Source: Coleophoma eucalyptorum (taxonomy: Eukaryota > Ascomycota > Leotiomycetes > Helotiales > Dermateaceae). From it: DNA of 64,000 nucleotides. Below the pieces are notes generated by a model. The model made no database searches, was not told where the DNA came from, and saw only the letters and a program-made list of their open reading frames with translations. Of this stretch, positions 47,500-59,154 are shown piece by piece. Location: NCBI GenBank assembly GCA_026120035.1, contig JALRME010000004.1:806001-870000 (forward strand), in the 5' to 3' direction. The position numbers were made by a program, and so were the translations under genes. Position 1 is the stretch's first letter. The number at the start of each line of letters is the position of its first letter.

Positions 47500-50400
47500 T
47501 GAGTAGATACCAAGCCTCTTCAGGCATATATGCCTTGAAGCTGGAGCACCAGGAATTCAATATGTTATCTAAATCTCAAGGCATCAAATACCAACGAAGA
47601 ATACATATAAATAAATGTATAATATCCTGGTTTCAGCGGCCAACCCCCATATATTGGCCCATTCCAATCCCTGCACCTCGAATACCGCCGAATACTGCTT
47701 ACAATTGTTGACGCAGCCATGGTACGTGAATTGCACAACCACAGCAAAGAATCGGAAACAATTTGTCACACAGGCCAGATTGCTTAATTGGACCGGATAC
47801 CCTTATTTTGGACGACTTCTGCTTGCTTGTAGTTCAGCTTGAATATCATTACCTCACTTGGAAGGGCTTCGCATGTTAATCAGAGGCGTCCTCTAGCAAC
47901 GGGAGTGGAGGCTGCCATCGCTGTGAGGTACAGTGCTAGGTCCCTTGAGAATGCAACATTATTGGCCAGTTCTGGCATTGCTCAGCGCCCACACCCCGAA
48001 GTCTTTGCCCTCCGTGAGCCACCGGCCGCTACTTTTTGCGACGTTAAGCCAGCAATTTCTACCTCCATTTCCGACTCCATACCAAATTCTCGAATTAGCA
48101 TTCTGTCTAATATTAATTCTTATGGTTGCAGAATATGTGAGCAACATCACTCTCAGGAATAGAAAATTGCCACTCGACCAGACTCTCCGTTTATCTATAG
48201 ATAAGCACTGTTCATGAGATCAGCCTGCTTTGCAAATGCAATCACTAAGACCGACTACAAAGCCGAGAAAAACTGGTGCCTGTGGAACTTTCCTTTTGAT
48301 GTATGATGAGTGCTACCATATCAATGGCTGGCATCTGATCCAAACCCAAGCAAGGGTAGCATTACAAAACAGTTACAGTGTAGGTAGGAAGTAACTAAAT
48401 TGCGTATTGGAGTTACTAGCAAGTACTCTGTGGTGCTTAACAAGTGACATACCGTTGCTCAGCAATCAATATCCTGACTAGACAGCCGTCTCAAATTATT
48501 GCACTTGTACGGTATCATTATTTATTTGCACGATCACCGGGAGTGCGATAGCGGACAGATATGCTTCATACCTAACGAAGCGACTGCTCCCCTGAATACT
48601 TTGACTCCTAAGAGGCTGGTTTTCGACCACGAGTTCAGCCCCTTCGTTGACGGTCACGAGTACATCTGCCGGTGCTTCTGGAAGCCTGGCTGGGTGGGAC
48701 CTTGAATCCTATTGTTTCTGCTAATTCACATGTTTTTCTTTGGCGTGGCGCTGGTAACATGAAATTAACATGCTTGGCAGAACATGTAAGTTCATTCAAC
48801 GGTTCCATGAATAGGATAAGGTGTTACCAAAGCTGCTGTTCTTGCATGGGGACTAATCCTAAAATCAATCTACTAATGCGAGCTTAAACCTCGTGCCTTG
48901 AGGCTGGGATCTCAGTTCAAAATCCCCTTTGCAGCCACTGATAGACATGCCAGCCATTTGGGGACCTCGAAATTCTGGTGGCCTTTCCTCGGCCTTTCTC
49001 AACTACCGGCCATCACATTTCCCCGTAGCTATCATCAAAATAATTCCAAACCTGTCACAAGATTTCACTCAACTCAGGGTTAGGCTGTGTGAGGATGCTA
49101 GAGCTATTGTATGCTTGATGAGAAAGTTTTCATTCCGTGGCAACCAAGGTCTTGGAAAGTATGGTAAAGAAGCAGGTGCCGAAAATGTATATTCACTAGA
49201 AGATTGTACAGTATTAGGAATTTTTGATAATGCTGTAAGCAGGTAAGCGGGGCGAAATTAATTCCTATTGCTGACTGATTGAAGGTAGAGGGTAATGCGC
49301 AAATAGGACAGTCCCTCACATGGTGAGTTTAAGGCACAGGTCGGTAAAGCTAATCGGCTTGGAGGCAGCACAGGAGGTCATCACTTGGCCAACAACTGAA
49401 AGAAATGCCTATAGACCCTTCTAGACCATTCAGCTGCGATCGGTCAAGCATCGATATCCACCACTAGCCATGCAAGTAAATAGAAGAGAACAAGAAGAAT
49501 AATCTATCGATAAAGACATTATGAGCAATTTCTGGTCAGACAGAACTCAAAGGTTCTCCACATAGACTTGTGAAGGGAGCCACGAACCCCATTTCTGGGA
49601 CAAACAGATGGTGTTGGCCGACCTCTTATTTCAACTGTAATGACAAGGTCGAAATATGAGGTAATAATGTAGATCATTCTTCTAAGTGAACATGATTACA
49701 AACAGGTGTACAAACGAGTGTACAAACGAGATCTAATGACGATATTCCCACAGATGGCTTTCTGTTCGGAACTATAAGTTGTTTTCTTTAAAGACAATAG
49801 AACTTCGTTTCATTCGTACAGGCTTCCATGCCATCGCGAAAAAAACCAAAATTTCTGTAGAACAGTGGCTGTTAAACTTTAGGATTCTAATCTTCTAGGC
49901 TTAAGCGTTGAGAAGCGCCCAAAGCTTACATTCCACCTGACTTTTAAAAACTGGCTATCCAAGAGCGAGATCGATCTGGCCATGATTATCTGCCAGCCTT
50001 TAAATTTGAACAACATAAGAATCTAAATAAGCCTCCGACATGAATTGCAGTCTCCGCTGTAGAAACCCATCCCATCAACTGAGAAACAAGATAAGTCTTA
50101 GCCTGGAAGTGGAACATGGGACGACCGACTGAATGCCGCTCGAAATACACGCGGTTGGAGCAGCTGGTGCCGACGTGTGCTTCGTCCTGCCTCCCAGCAT
50201 CACGGTTTGCAGTTCGCTTACGCCCTTTCTCACTTAATATATCCTAGTGACAAATACCGGAGTAAACTTAATGTAAATTTGAGTGCGATGGTCCTGGTCT
50301 ATGAGGGCAAGACTGGTCCAGATACGACTATTAGGTACTACTTCGGACAATTGTAGTTTAAATCATATGTTGAGAATTCTTCGCTGAAGGAAGGATTCAC

Positions 50401-51066
50401 GAGGCAGTGTCTAGGTAGGCTGGCAATTTCGTGAATTTTAGAGTGCTCTTGTGCAACATTCATAAAACAAGGAATATTCTCAAGTGATCCTTCTCAAACT
50501 GAATTATGAAACTCAAAAAGCTCATAACGGCTGTGGTTTAGATCAGATTAACCACAGAAGGTACATGATAGAGTTTGGGGATCTCATTAGGCTGTAAGAA
50601 GGGAGCAGGAGTGTTCTATTGTCGATTAAGTTTGAAAGTCAAGCAAGCCACCAAGTCTTCTGAAGTGCATACATAAGCGACCTGCCCCCTCTGAAGAAAT
50701 AGGAGTATAGTGCAATGAGCGAGACCGCAGTGATGGCTAGGATTTCTAACACAGCAACTTTAAGCATACAAACTTTGTTTCTGCACGAGACGAAGAGATT
50801 CAGAATATTTACCCAGCCTCACCGTAGCAATAGGAGCTGCTTTGAGAATGTATCTTGCCATCCCCATTGTCTTGAGGCAAGGCGCATACACGACTCAGAC
50901 CCTTCCTAGGATGTATATAATGAAGATTCACTCAACCATCGTATAGAGCTCTATAGAATATCAAATATTATGAGTATTCTTCTGATTGTCCTTTTCCACA
51001 TTATCCAAATATATATTCCTTATCTTGAACACCGAAAACGGTTGCTTAACGAAACATTCGGCAGTT
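47500..51066. other. 3.6-kb non-coding stretch
   Basis: AT-rich, with only short open frames that match nothing I know and do not join through good introns. I could not see terminal repeats, transposase motifs or a tRNA. The last few hundred bases should contain the promoter of the serine-rich gene. A degenerate repeat relic is possible but not shown. Confidence 0.5.
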
Positions 51067-54000
51067 ATGAGGTGTGCACAGGCTATTATACAGCTTTTGT
51101 GCATACTTTTGTTTCAATCAGATAATGTACGCGCTCAAGTTGTTACAGTATTTCTCACAGAAACAACCACTGCAACAGCACCGCCTGTCACAGTAACAGT
51201 TCAGGGACCGGGAACATGTTCATTACCAACACCCTTCAGCAACTCGATAACTCCTTCGATTTCTACGTCTAATCCAACAAGCTCTTCGAGAGTGACCTCC
51301 TTGCTGACATCGTCGCCTGCTGTAAGCCCAACTGGTCCTTCAAGCTCAGTGAAATCAACAGGAATAACTAGTCTTCGAACGTCGAGTTCAGTTTCATCTG
51401 TACCTGCAAGCTCAACCAGAACTCCGCTCACGTCTCCAAGCCAAACAAGGCTCACCTCGACACCAAGTAACCCATCAAGTTTTACAGGGCCTTCATCAAA
51501 AGCAACGCAATCTACTCTTTCAGGATTGTCTTCCGCCTCTCTCAGACCAAGCTCGGTTACTCCAGGCCAATCCTCAATACAGTCACTGCCCCCATCCTCT
51601 GCTACAAGAGCGAGCTCGCTTTCAAATTCTCAAGCAAACTCAAGATCATCCCAATCTACTCCAAGTATATCTTCAATACGATCACAGCTCTCATCGAGTA
51701 CGAGAGCAACTTCCCTTTCGAATTCTCAAGCAAACCCCAGGTCATCTCAAACTGGTTCAAGTGCGTCTTCAACACCGCCAATACAATCGTCCTCTGGTAC
51801 AAGAGCGAGTTCGCTTTCAAATTCGCAAGCAAGTTCGAGATTATCTCAGACTGGGTCAAGTGTGTCTTCAACATTTAAATTGCCATCGTCCTCGAGTACA
51901 CGAACGAGTTCGGTTCAAATTACTCGAGAAAGCTTGGGAACATCTCGAACTCGTTCAAGTGTGTCTCCTACATTATCTCTGCCATCGTCCTCAGGTACAA
52001 GAGCGAGCTCGCTTTCGAATTCTCAAGCAAGCTCGAGATCATCTCAGATTGGATCAAGTTTGTCTTCTGCACTATCACAGTCATCTTCCTCCGGTATAAG
52101 GACGAGTCCGCTTTCAAATTCTCAAGCAAGCTCAAGATCATCTCAAACCGGTCCAAGCGTGTCTTCACCTCTATCACTGCCATCGTCCTCAGGCACAAGA
52201 GCGAGCTCGCTTCCAAATACTAAAGCAAGCTCTTCTCAAGCAAGTTTGAGACCTTCTCAAACAGGTTCAAGTTTGTCTTCTGCGTTGTCGCTGCCAGCGT
52301 CCTTAGGTACAAGAACAAGTTCGCTTCCAAATCCTCAGTCAAGCTCCAGATCATCTCAGATTGGATCTAGTGTGTCACTGCCATCGTCGAGCACAATAGC
52401 GAGTTCACTTCGGACACAATCTCAACCAAGCTCGACATCATCCCAAACGAATCCAAGTGCATCTCAAACACAGTTTCCGCTCGAATTTGAAAATGCTCAA
52501 GCTAGCGCAAGTTTAAGATCCTCTCAATCGGTTGCAAGCTCGAGATCCTCTCAATCGGTTGCAAGTTCGAGATCCTCTCAATCAGCTGCAAGTGTGTCTT
52601 CAGTGCGATCACAGCTCTCATTAACGAGTATAAGAGCAAGTTCTCTTTCGACACAGTCTCAAACCAGCTCGATTACTCCAGGCCAAACTCCAACACGATC
52701 ATTGCCAACATCCTCAGGTACAAGAGCGAGCTCGCTTCTGACACAATCTCAACCAAGTTCTAGATCATCTTCATCTCAAACGAACCCAAGTGCATCTCAA
52801 ACACAATTTCCGCTCGAATTTGAAAATGCTCAAGCTAGCGCAAGTTTAAGATCTCAATCGGTTGCAAGCTCGAGATCCTCTCAGTCAGCCGCAAGTTCGA
52901 GATCCTCTCAATCGGCTGCAAGTGTGTCTTCAGTACGATCGCAGCTCTCATTATCAAGTATAAGATCATCTCAATCAGCTACAAGTGTGTCTTCAGGCCA
53001 ATCCCCAACACGGTCACTGCCAACATCCTCGGGTACAAGAGCGAGCTCGCTTCTGACACAATCTCAACCAAGTTCTAGATCATCTTCATCTCAAACGAAC
53101 CCAAGTGCATCTCAAACACAATTTCCGCTCGAATTTGAAAATGCTCAAGCTAGCGCAAGTTTAAGATCTCAATCGGTTGCAAGCTCGAGATCCTCTCAGT
53201 CAGCCGCAAGTTCGAGATCTTCTCAATCAGCTGCAAGTGTATCTTCAGTACGATCACAGCTGTCAGTATCAAGTATAAGATCATCTCAATCAGCTGCAAG
53301 TATATCTTCAGTACGATCACAACTCCCATCGAGTATAGGAGCTAGTTCACTTTCAAATCCCCAAATAAGCTCAAGACCATCTCAATCTGCTTCAATTGCA
53401 TCTTCAATACGATCACAACTTTCATCATCAATCACAAGAACAAATTCTCTTCCGACACAATCTCAAGCAAGCTCGAGATCGTCTCAAACGAATCCAAGTG
53501 CATCTCAAACACAATTTCCGCTCGAATTTGAAAATGCTCAAGCTAGCGCAAGTTTAAGATCATCTCTATCAGTTGTGAGCTCGAGATCCTCTCAATCAGC
53601 TGCAAGTGTATCTTCAGTACGGTCGCAGCTGTCAGTATCAAGTATAAGATCATCTCAATCAGCTGCAAGTATATCTTCAGTACGATCACAGCTCCCATCA
53701 TCGAGTATAAGAGCTACTTCGCTTCCAATTTCCCAAGCAAGCTCAAGAGCATCTCAATCTGCTTCAACTACATCACGGCAAACTACCTCCTCATTAACAG
53801 GGTCGCAACCCTCGCTTGGTGGAACATCAAGGCCTACGTCTGCAATATCAGGCCTATCCACAACACCAAGCTCGACCCGTGCTACCATACCCAATCCAAC
53901 TCTTCCTTCGGCTTCTGGTTCCAGTATTATCTCAACACAGGGTATTAGTCAAACATCAAATCCTATACCAACATCAAGCCAGATCTCAACCTCGGGGACG

Positions 54001-56159
54001 TCAATAATTACTTCGAGCCAGCCTTCGACAATTCTAGGTTCGAGCTCGAATACTACTCCCCTTTCCAGTCGACCATCATCTTTAGCGTCAAGCTCTTCGG
54101 TAGCTCCAGCCCTACGCCCTTTTGTAACGTTCAATCTTATTGCAGGCCGTCCTGTAGCCACTACAGTAACTCCTAGTCGTGTTTCGACAAGCCCAACCTC
54201 CAATCTGCTCACAACTCCAGCTACAAGTGGACCACCAAATTCGCTGTCAAGCTTGTCATCAGTCCTTGCTTCAGGTCAACCTTCATCTTCTGTCCCGTTA
54301 AATGCTCCTTCTAGTATCCCTTCAACGGCTTCAGCCCAAGTTACATCTCCAAGTTTGAGCCAGGCTGCAACCACAAGATCAAGCTTGACCTCTATTTCAA
54401 GCCGTGTCTCAACGAATTCAGAATTAGTCCCAACTCCAAATTCAAGCCGATCTACTAATCCAGGATCGAGCCCAAGCCCCACTTCAGGGCGTCCTTCAGT
54501 ACCTAACTCAAGCTTGGTCTCCACTGCAGGAAATAGTCAGAAGGCTACACCAAACACGCCTTCGCCCTCAACTTCCAGTATCAGACAATCAACTACGCCG
54601 GGAACAAGATTGTCCTCGACTCCAAACCCAGGACAATCGACTACACCAGGTACGAGACTATCTTCGACACTAAGCCCTGGACAATCAACTGCTCCAGGTA
54701 CGCGATTGTCTTCAACTCCAAACCCCGGACAATCGACTACACCAGGCACGCGATTATCCTCGACTCTAAACCCAGGACAGTCGAATACTCCAAGTACACG
54801 ATTATCCTCAACTCTAAACCCTGGACAATCGACTACGCCAGGTACGAGACTATCTTCGACACTAAGCCCTGGACAGTCGACTACGCCAGGCACACGGTTA
54901 TCATCAACTGCAACCCCGCGACAGTCAACTTCAAACCCAGGACAGTCAACTACACCACNNNNNNNNNNNNNNNNNNNNNNNNNNNNNNNNNNNNNNNNNN
55001 NNNNNNNNNNNNNNNNNNNNNNNNNNNNNNNNNNNNNNNNNNNNNNNNNNNNNNNNCAAGCCCTGGACAGTCGACTACGCCAGGCACACGGTTATCATCA
55101 ACTGCAACCCCGCGACAGTCAACTTCAAACCCAGGACAGTCAACTACACCAGGTACGAGACTATCTTCAACACTAAGCCCTGGACAGTCGACTACGCCAG
55201 GCACACGGTTATCATCAACTGCAACCCCGCGACAGTCAACTTCAAACCCAGGACAGTCAACTACACCAGGTACAAGACTATCTTCAACTCTAAACCCTGG
55301 ACAATCAACTACTCCAGGCACACGGTTATCCATAACTCCGAGCTCTAGACAATCAACTGCCCTAAGCACTACAATTTCCTCAATCCCAAGCGCTAGTAGG
55401 CCATCTACATCAGGCACAGCTTTTCCCTCAAGTCCTAGCACTGTCAAATCTTCTGCTTCCTCAAAATCATCACTCTTACCATCAGTGCCGAGTACAAGCA
55501 GATTATCAAGTAGTGGCAGCAGTAGAAGCACTGTTCCAAGTCTTTCGGCTTCTACTCTCAGAACAAGCACCACCTCATCTTCTTCGGCAACCCCTACCGC
55601 ATGTATCGATAAATTAATAGATAATGGTGGATTCGAAACCGGGGCTCTAGCTCCTTGGGTTCAACCACAAGCGCTCGAAGTCAGTTCCTTTTTTGGAGTA
55701 GTAAGCAGCGCGAGTTTATGTAGGACAGGAAATTATTGCCTGTACGTTTTCCTTTCTTTACCCCATCTCATTCTATCCCAGTTCCTTCGTAGATACTATT
55801 TTATTTCATTCAAGAGTTCTGGCTAACCTCCGTCATACAGGGGTAACGGGGTTTATGATGGAAGTAATATTATGTTCAAGCAAACCGTGTCGCTCTGTGC
55901 AAACAAGAATTATCAAGCATCGGCATATGCCCGAGCGGATACTGGCGATTCTGCATGCTACTTCGAGGTCTGTATTAAAAACCCAAGGTATTGTAGTGGA
56001 CCTGTTATTATCGATTCGACATGGACTTTCGCATCCTTCACATTCAATGGCACTCCCTTCTCGCCTGCCGCCGATATAGAAGTTTATGTTGGATGCATTG
56101 GTGACTCTTCTACGAGTTTTGAGATTTTTATTGACGATATTGGATTGGCACCGGTATGA
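51067..56159 (+). CDS. giant serine-rich secreted repeat protein with C-terminal beta-sandwich-like domain
   Basis: An open frame from 51067 runs to an assembly gap (54959-55056), resumes at 55057, and is spliced at 55741/55841 to end at 56159; about 1,660 residues if the gap is a multiple of three. A signal peptide (MRCAQAIIQLLCILLF, cleavage near 24) precedes a huge Ser/Thr/Gln-rich region made of three repeat classes, surely highly O-glycosylated. The last about 170 residues form a compact cysteine-containing domain with NGGFETG and APWV near its start and FEIFIDDIGLAPV at the end, the pattern of fungal carbohydrate-binding CBM4/9-like modules. No GPI signal is visible. It is probably a cell-wall or extracellular mucin-like adhesin. 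The ORF extends in frame upstream to 50986, but 51067 gives the signal peptide. Name and ligand unknown. Confidence 0.82.
52450..53625 (+). repeat. long in-frame repeats containing a QFPLEFENAQASASL block
   Basis: Four copies of a unit beginning PSASQTQFPLEFENAQASAS start near 52450, 52783, 53098 and 53491. Spacings of 333, 315 and 393 bases are all multiples of three. The second and third copies, with about 300 bases around them, are almost identical at DNA level, so this duplication is recent. The blocks are linked by shorter SSRSSQSAASVSS-type repeats. Confidence 0.85.
54590..55335 (+). repeat. 48-bp and 117-bp tandem repeats in the serine-rich gene
   Basis: The unit QSTTPGTRLSSTLSPG (16 residues, 48 bp) repeats from about 54590. 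From 54864 it is fused with an ATPRQSTSNPG segment into a higher-order 39-residue, 117-bp unit whose starts fall at 54864, 55058, 55175 and 55292 (last copy divergent). The assembly gap sits inside this array. Confidence 0.85.
54959..55056. other. assembly gap of 98 N
   Basis: A run of unknown bases inside the tandem array. The reading frame before and after differ by one position if the gap is taken as 98 bases, so the written length is an estimate and not real. Confidence 0.98.
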
Positions 56160-56778
56160 TTATGGCGATATGATGATATGATGTTTATGTTTCAATGCAG
56201 GAAGTTTCATGAATGTAAAGAAAGGAAATGCCAAGATGGATCATGCTTTAGAAGTGGTGTTTTAAGTTGGGCTTCGCAATTTGTTTCCTTTGATTTTATA
56301 TAATCTCTATTATCTAGCGTAATGTAACTCAGATAGATGTAGGTTAGAAATTAGAAACCATGATTTTGACTAAGATTCCCTTTTACTAGCTAATTTCCTT
56401 TCACAAGATGGTCAAAGAAGGCTTGAAGTGCTCAAGAACAAAGAGTGGGATGAACTAGGTGGCATAAATATTAATACGATGTATTCCAAGTGGCATGGAA
56501 AGTAAATATCACGCTATGCAAGATTACGAGTGGGCTTGTAGATACAGATTTCGGCTGACAGCAATGAAGCCATCCCATCCCACCTTCAATCTCAACCCAC
56601 CTTGATACAAGTCCTCCTCGGCAGCACTGCCGAAAAGACGGATGTCGCAAACCGGTGAGTTGCGGAAGAGCTTAGAATTAATGAATATGGCACAGCTTGC
56701 CAAATTATGACCTGAAAAAATACTCACGCTTCAAACCGGGATTTGGGAAAGTACATAGGCAGAGCACGAGAAATCAAA
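56160..56778. other. intergenic region upstream of the second P450
   Basis: Contains a 67-codon minus-strand frame at 56524-56727 with protein-like sequence (EEDLYQGGLRLKVGWDGF) but no family match and no partner exon, so I do not call it a gene. Otherwise it holds the 3' end of the serine-rich gene and the P450 promoter. Confidence 0.45.
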
Positions 56779-58392
56779 ATGCTCCTCTCAACTGATCTCG
56801 AGATCGATTCCTGTTTTAATCGCTTTTCAATTACTCTCATCTTCATCATTGTAATTCTTATCATCCTTGCGGTATGGCCCTTCCGATATCTCCTGTTCAA
56901 CTGCTGATGGTGAACATAGATATCCAGTACAAAAAGCAATATCCCTAAAATTGCGTATCTACCGCAGGCGCCAGGCCAGTTGCCATTCCTTGGCAACCTC
57001 TACTCACTTGGAGGACGACTGCAGGAGAATGACGCTACCATATACTCTGAATGGGCGGCCAAGCTCAAAGCGGATGTTTTTCAGATGAGGCTCGGAGATC
57101 AACGGACGGTTGTTGCAAACACATTTGCTTCTATTAGAGACCTCTTTGTGGGACAGGCAAATGCTCTCATTGACAGACCATATCAACCCGGATTTGTTGA
57201 CAAGCTTGGACTAGATATTTCTGGTTCGCCAATGACGGAGTCCATTCGGCGTTGTCGCATGGCCGCAATGCGTGCTCTCGGGAAACCACAATGGCCGGGC
57301 TATTTCCATTTGCTCGAACCGTCATCCATTAGTTTGGTTGGCTCTCTAGAAAGAAAGGGAGAAAATGGTATGGTGCCGATGAACATATTTCCCTACCTGC
57401 GTCAAGTAGTCTTTGATCTTACACTGTCGTTGACCTACGGGGCTCGGCAAGTTGACGTCGAAGATACTTTCACGCTCTCTCTCGTCACAGCTATCAGAGA
57501 AATATCCAAAGTAAGGTCCTCAACAGTTCGATTCCGGGATTTTGTACCACTGGCCAGAATAATTCCCGAGCCGCAATCAAAAGTCATCGCAGCCGAGAAA
57601 GTTCGCCAAGCACATTTGGATGTCTTATATTCCGCTTTGTTGAAACGGGTTGCTGGAGGCGAGAATGTGGATTGCATCGCAACTTCACTTGGTGCTGATC
57701 ATCTTTCAGAAGATGAAATCCACGGCACTTGTAAATCGCTGTTACAAGCAGCTCCAGGCACCATAGCTTCGGCTGTGTACCAATGTGTTGCATGGCTGTG
57801 TAGCCCAGAAGGGCAGCGTATTCAACCAGAACTCTATCAAGCAATTTTGGATACCTATGATGGCAACAAGGATCGCGCATGGAGGATGGCATTTCGAGAG
57901 GAAGAAGTTTCTCTGGTCACTTCTCTATACAAAGAGACTCTTCGTTTCTATACGGTCACGCCATTTGGTACACCGCGATCTACTACCCGAGATGTCGCAT
58001 ACGGAAAGGCGCTGATACCCAAAGGCACGACAGTAATCATGAATGCACAAGCTGGAAATCATGATCCGGCTCGATATGGCGAGGATGCTTGCACTTTCAA
58101 TCCAAAACGATTCTTGAAAGACAATTCATCCCTTCCACATCTCACGTACGGGGCCGGAAGCCGCATCTGTCCGGCAGTAGCCATCAGTAATAGAATCATG
58201 AGTGCGCTTCTGATCAGACTCATCCTCGCATTCGAGATGACGGAGACCCAAGTATTAGAGAAGAAGCCGGCTGTTGATATACTTCGATTTTCTGATGTTC
58301 ATACGAGCCTTTTATGCGTGCCGAAGGAGTACGATTGTCATTTTGTTGCACGAGACCAGGACTGGTTGCTTCGAATACTTGACGAAGAGTAG
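56779..58392 (+). CDS. cytochrome P450, CYP504-like, with altered heme-loop
   Basis: Two exons (56779-56871, 56920-58392), 521 residues. Exon 1 supplies a very hydrophobic membrane anchor (RFSITLIFIIVILIILA). The body begins QAPGQLPFLGNLYSLGG and has KETLR as the ExxR motif and FNPKRFL in the PERF region. The heme loop is YGAGSRICPA, with cysteine near residue 448. This resembles phenylacetate/hydroxyphenylacetate hydroxylases of CYP504, which have YGAGSR-x-C. Two departures stand out: the loop has Pro-Ala after the cysteine where the family usually has x-Gly, and the I-helix reads QAAPGT, keeping the threonine but lacking the usual acidic residue. The enzyme may be active on a different substrate or use an altered oxygen-activation step. 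Neighbours downstream are an NCS1 permease and a lactonase. Confidence 0.88.
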
Positions 58393-59154
58393 GTGGGATT
58401 AGGAGATATCGTGGTTGAAATCTGCGAAACCATATCTATAAAAAATATTATTGGACGAAATGGAAATTCTTGGTGGCATGTTGTTAAACGGTATGTTGCG
58501 TTGTCAAAAAAAAAAAAAAGTCATGCATTGCGCTTAATGATGAGCTCGAACGCCCTTCCATCATCATCCAATGTATTCTTACCATAACTCAGGAGACATG
58601 TATCTCGTATTCCATGCATGCTTATCTCCCTTTTGCGCCCCATCCCCCAATTGAAAGGAAGGGGGACTCTCTGGTTGCGTTTTGATGAATGCGTAACAGT
58701 CCAATGTTATTTTGTCTTTGCCATAGTTTCGAAAAGAAATTCAAACTGAAGTCCGGCACTAGTTATTGGATCCCATGTGAATATGATATCCCCCAATGGT
58801 AGCTCTTAGGAATTAAGTTTTACGAAAAACCAAAGAGTTTCGCGAGTAACAAGGCCCGATTCGAGCACGAGCTTGGATTAAACTGTGTGACGCATTTGAA
58901 AGAGGCTCTGATAAGTCCAAATATGTTGGTACAATTGCCTATGCGAATGTGCTCGCGTGGGGGGCTCTAATGTTGCGATGTGCAACAAATGAGAGCGCGG
59001 TACAGTGCTTGGAGACTTCAGATGAATTGGCTGTCGCCAGTGAGGTCTGTGATGCTGCGTAGCGAGGGAGGGGATTCTTGGCAAGGGATGATAAAATGAC
59101 TCATGGCGTGGCAATAACGGTTTTTTAAGTATTACAGATATTTATTATACGGGA
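58393..59154. other. intergenic region, convergent ends
   Basis: Lies between the 3' ends of the P450 (+) and the permease (-). It has an A-run near 58508-58520; no gene recognised. Confidence 0.5.

Noticed and set aside
47500..51066. Possible transposon in the 3.6-kb empty stretch
   Set aside because: I found no terminal repeats, target duplications, transposase or reverse transcriptase motifs.
54590..55335. CRISPR-like regular repeats
   Set aside because: The units are in frame, directly adjacent and coding for a secreted protein, in a eukaryotic genome; there are no unique spacers.
54537..55573. Long minus-strand frames (118 and 207 codons) rich in VPGVVDCPG repeats
   Set aside because: They are the antisense of the tandem repeats in the serine-rich gene; repetition alone keeps them open, and the second runs across unknown bases.
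56524..56727. 67-codon minus-strand frame with protein-like sequence
   Set aside because: It is short, single, without partner exon or family match; kept only as a note in the intergenic entry.
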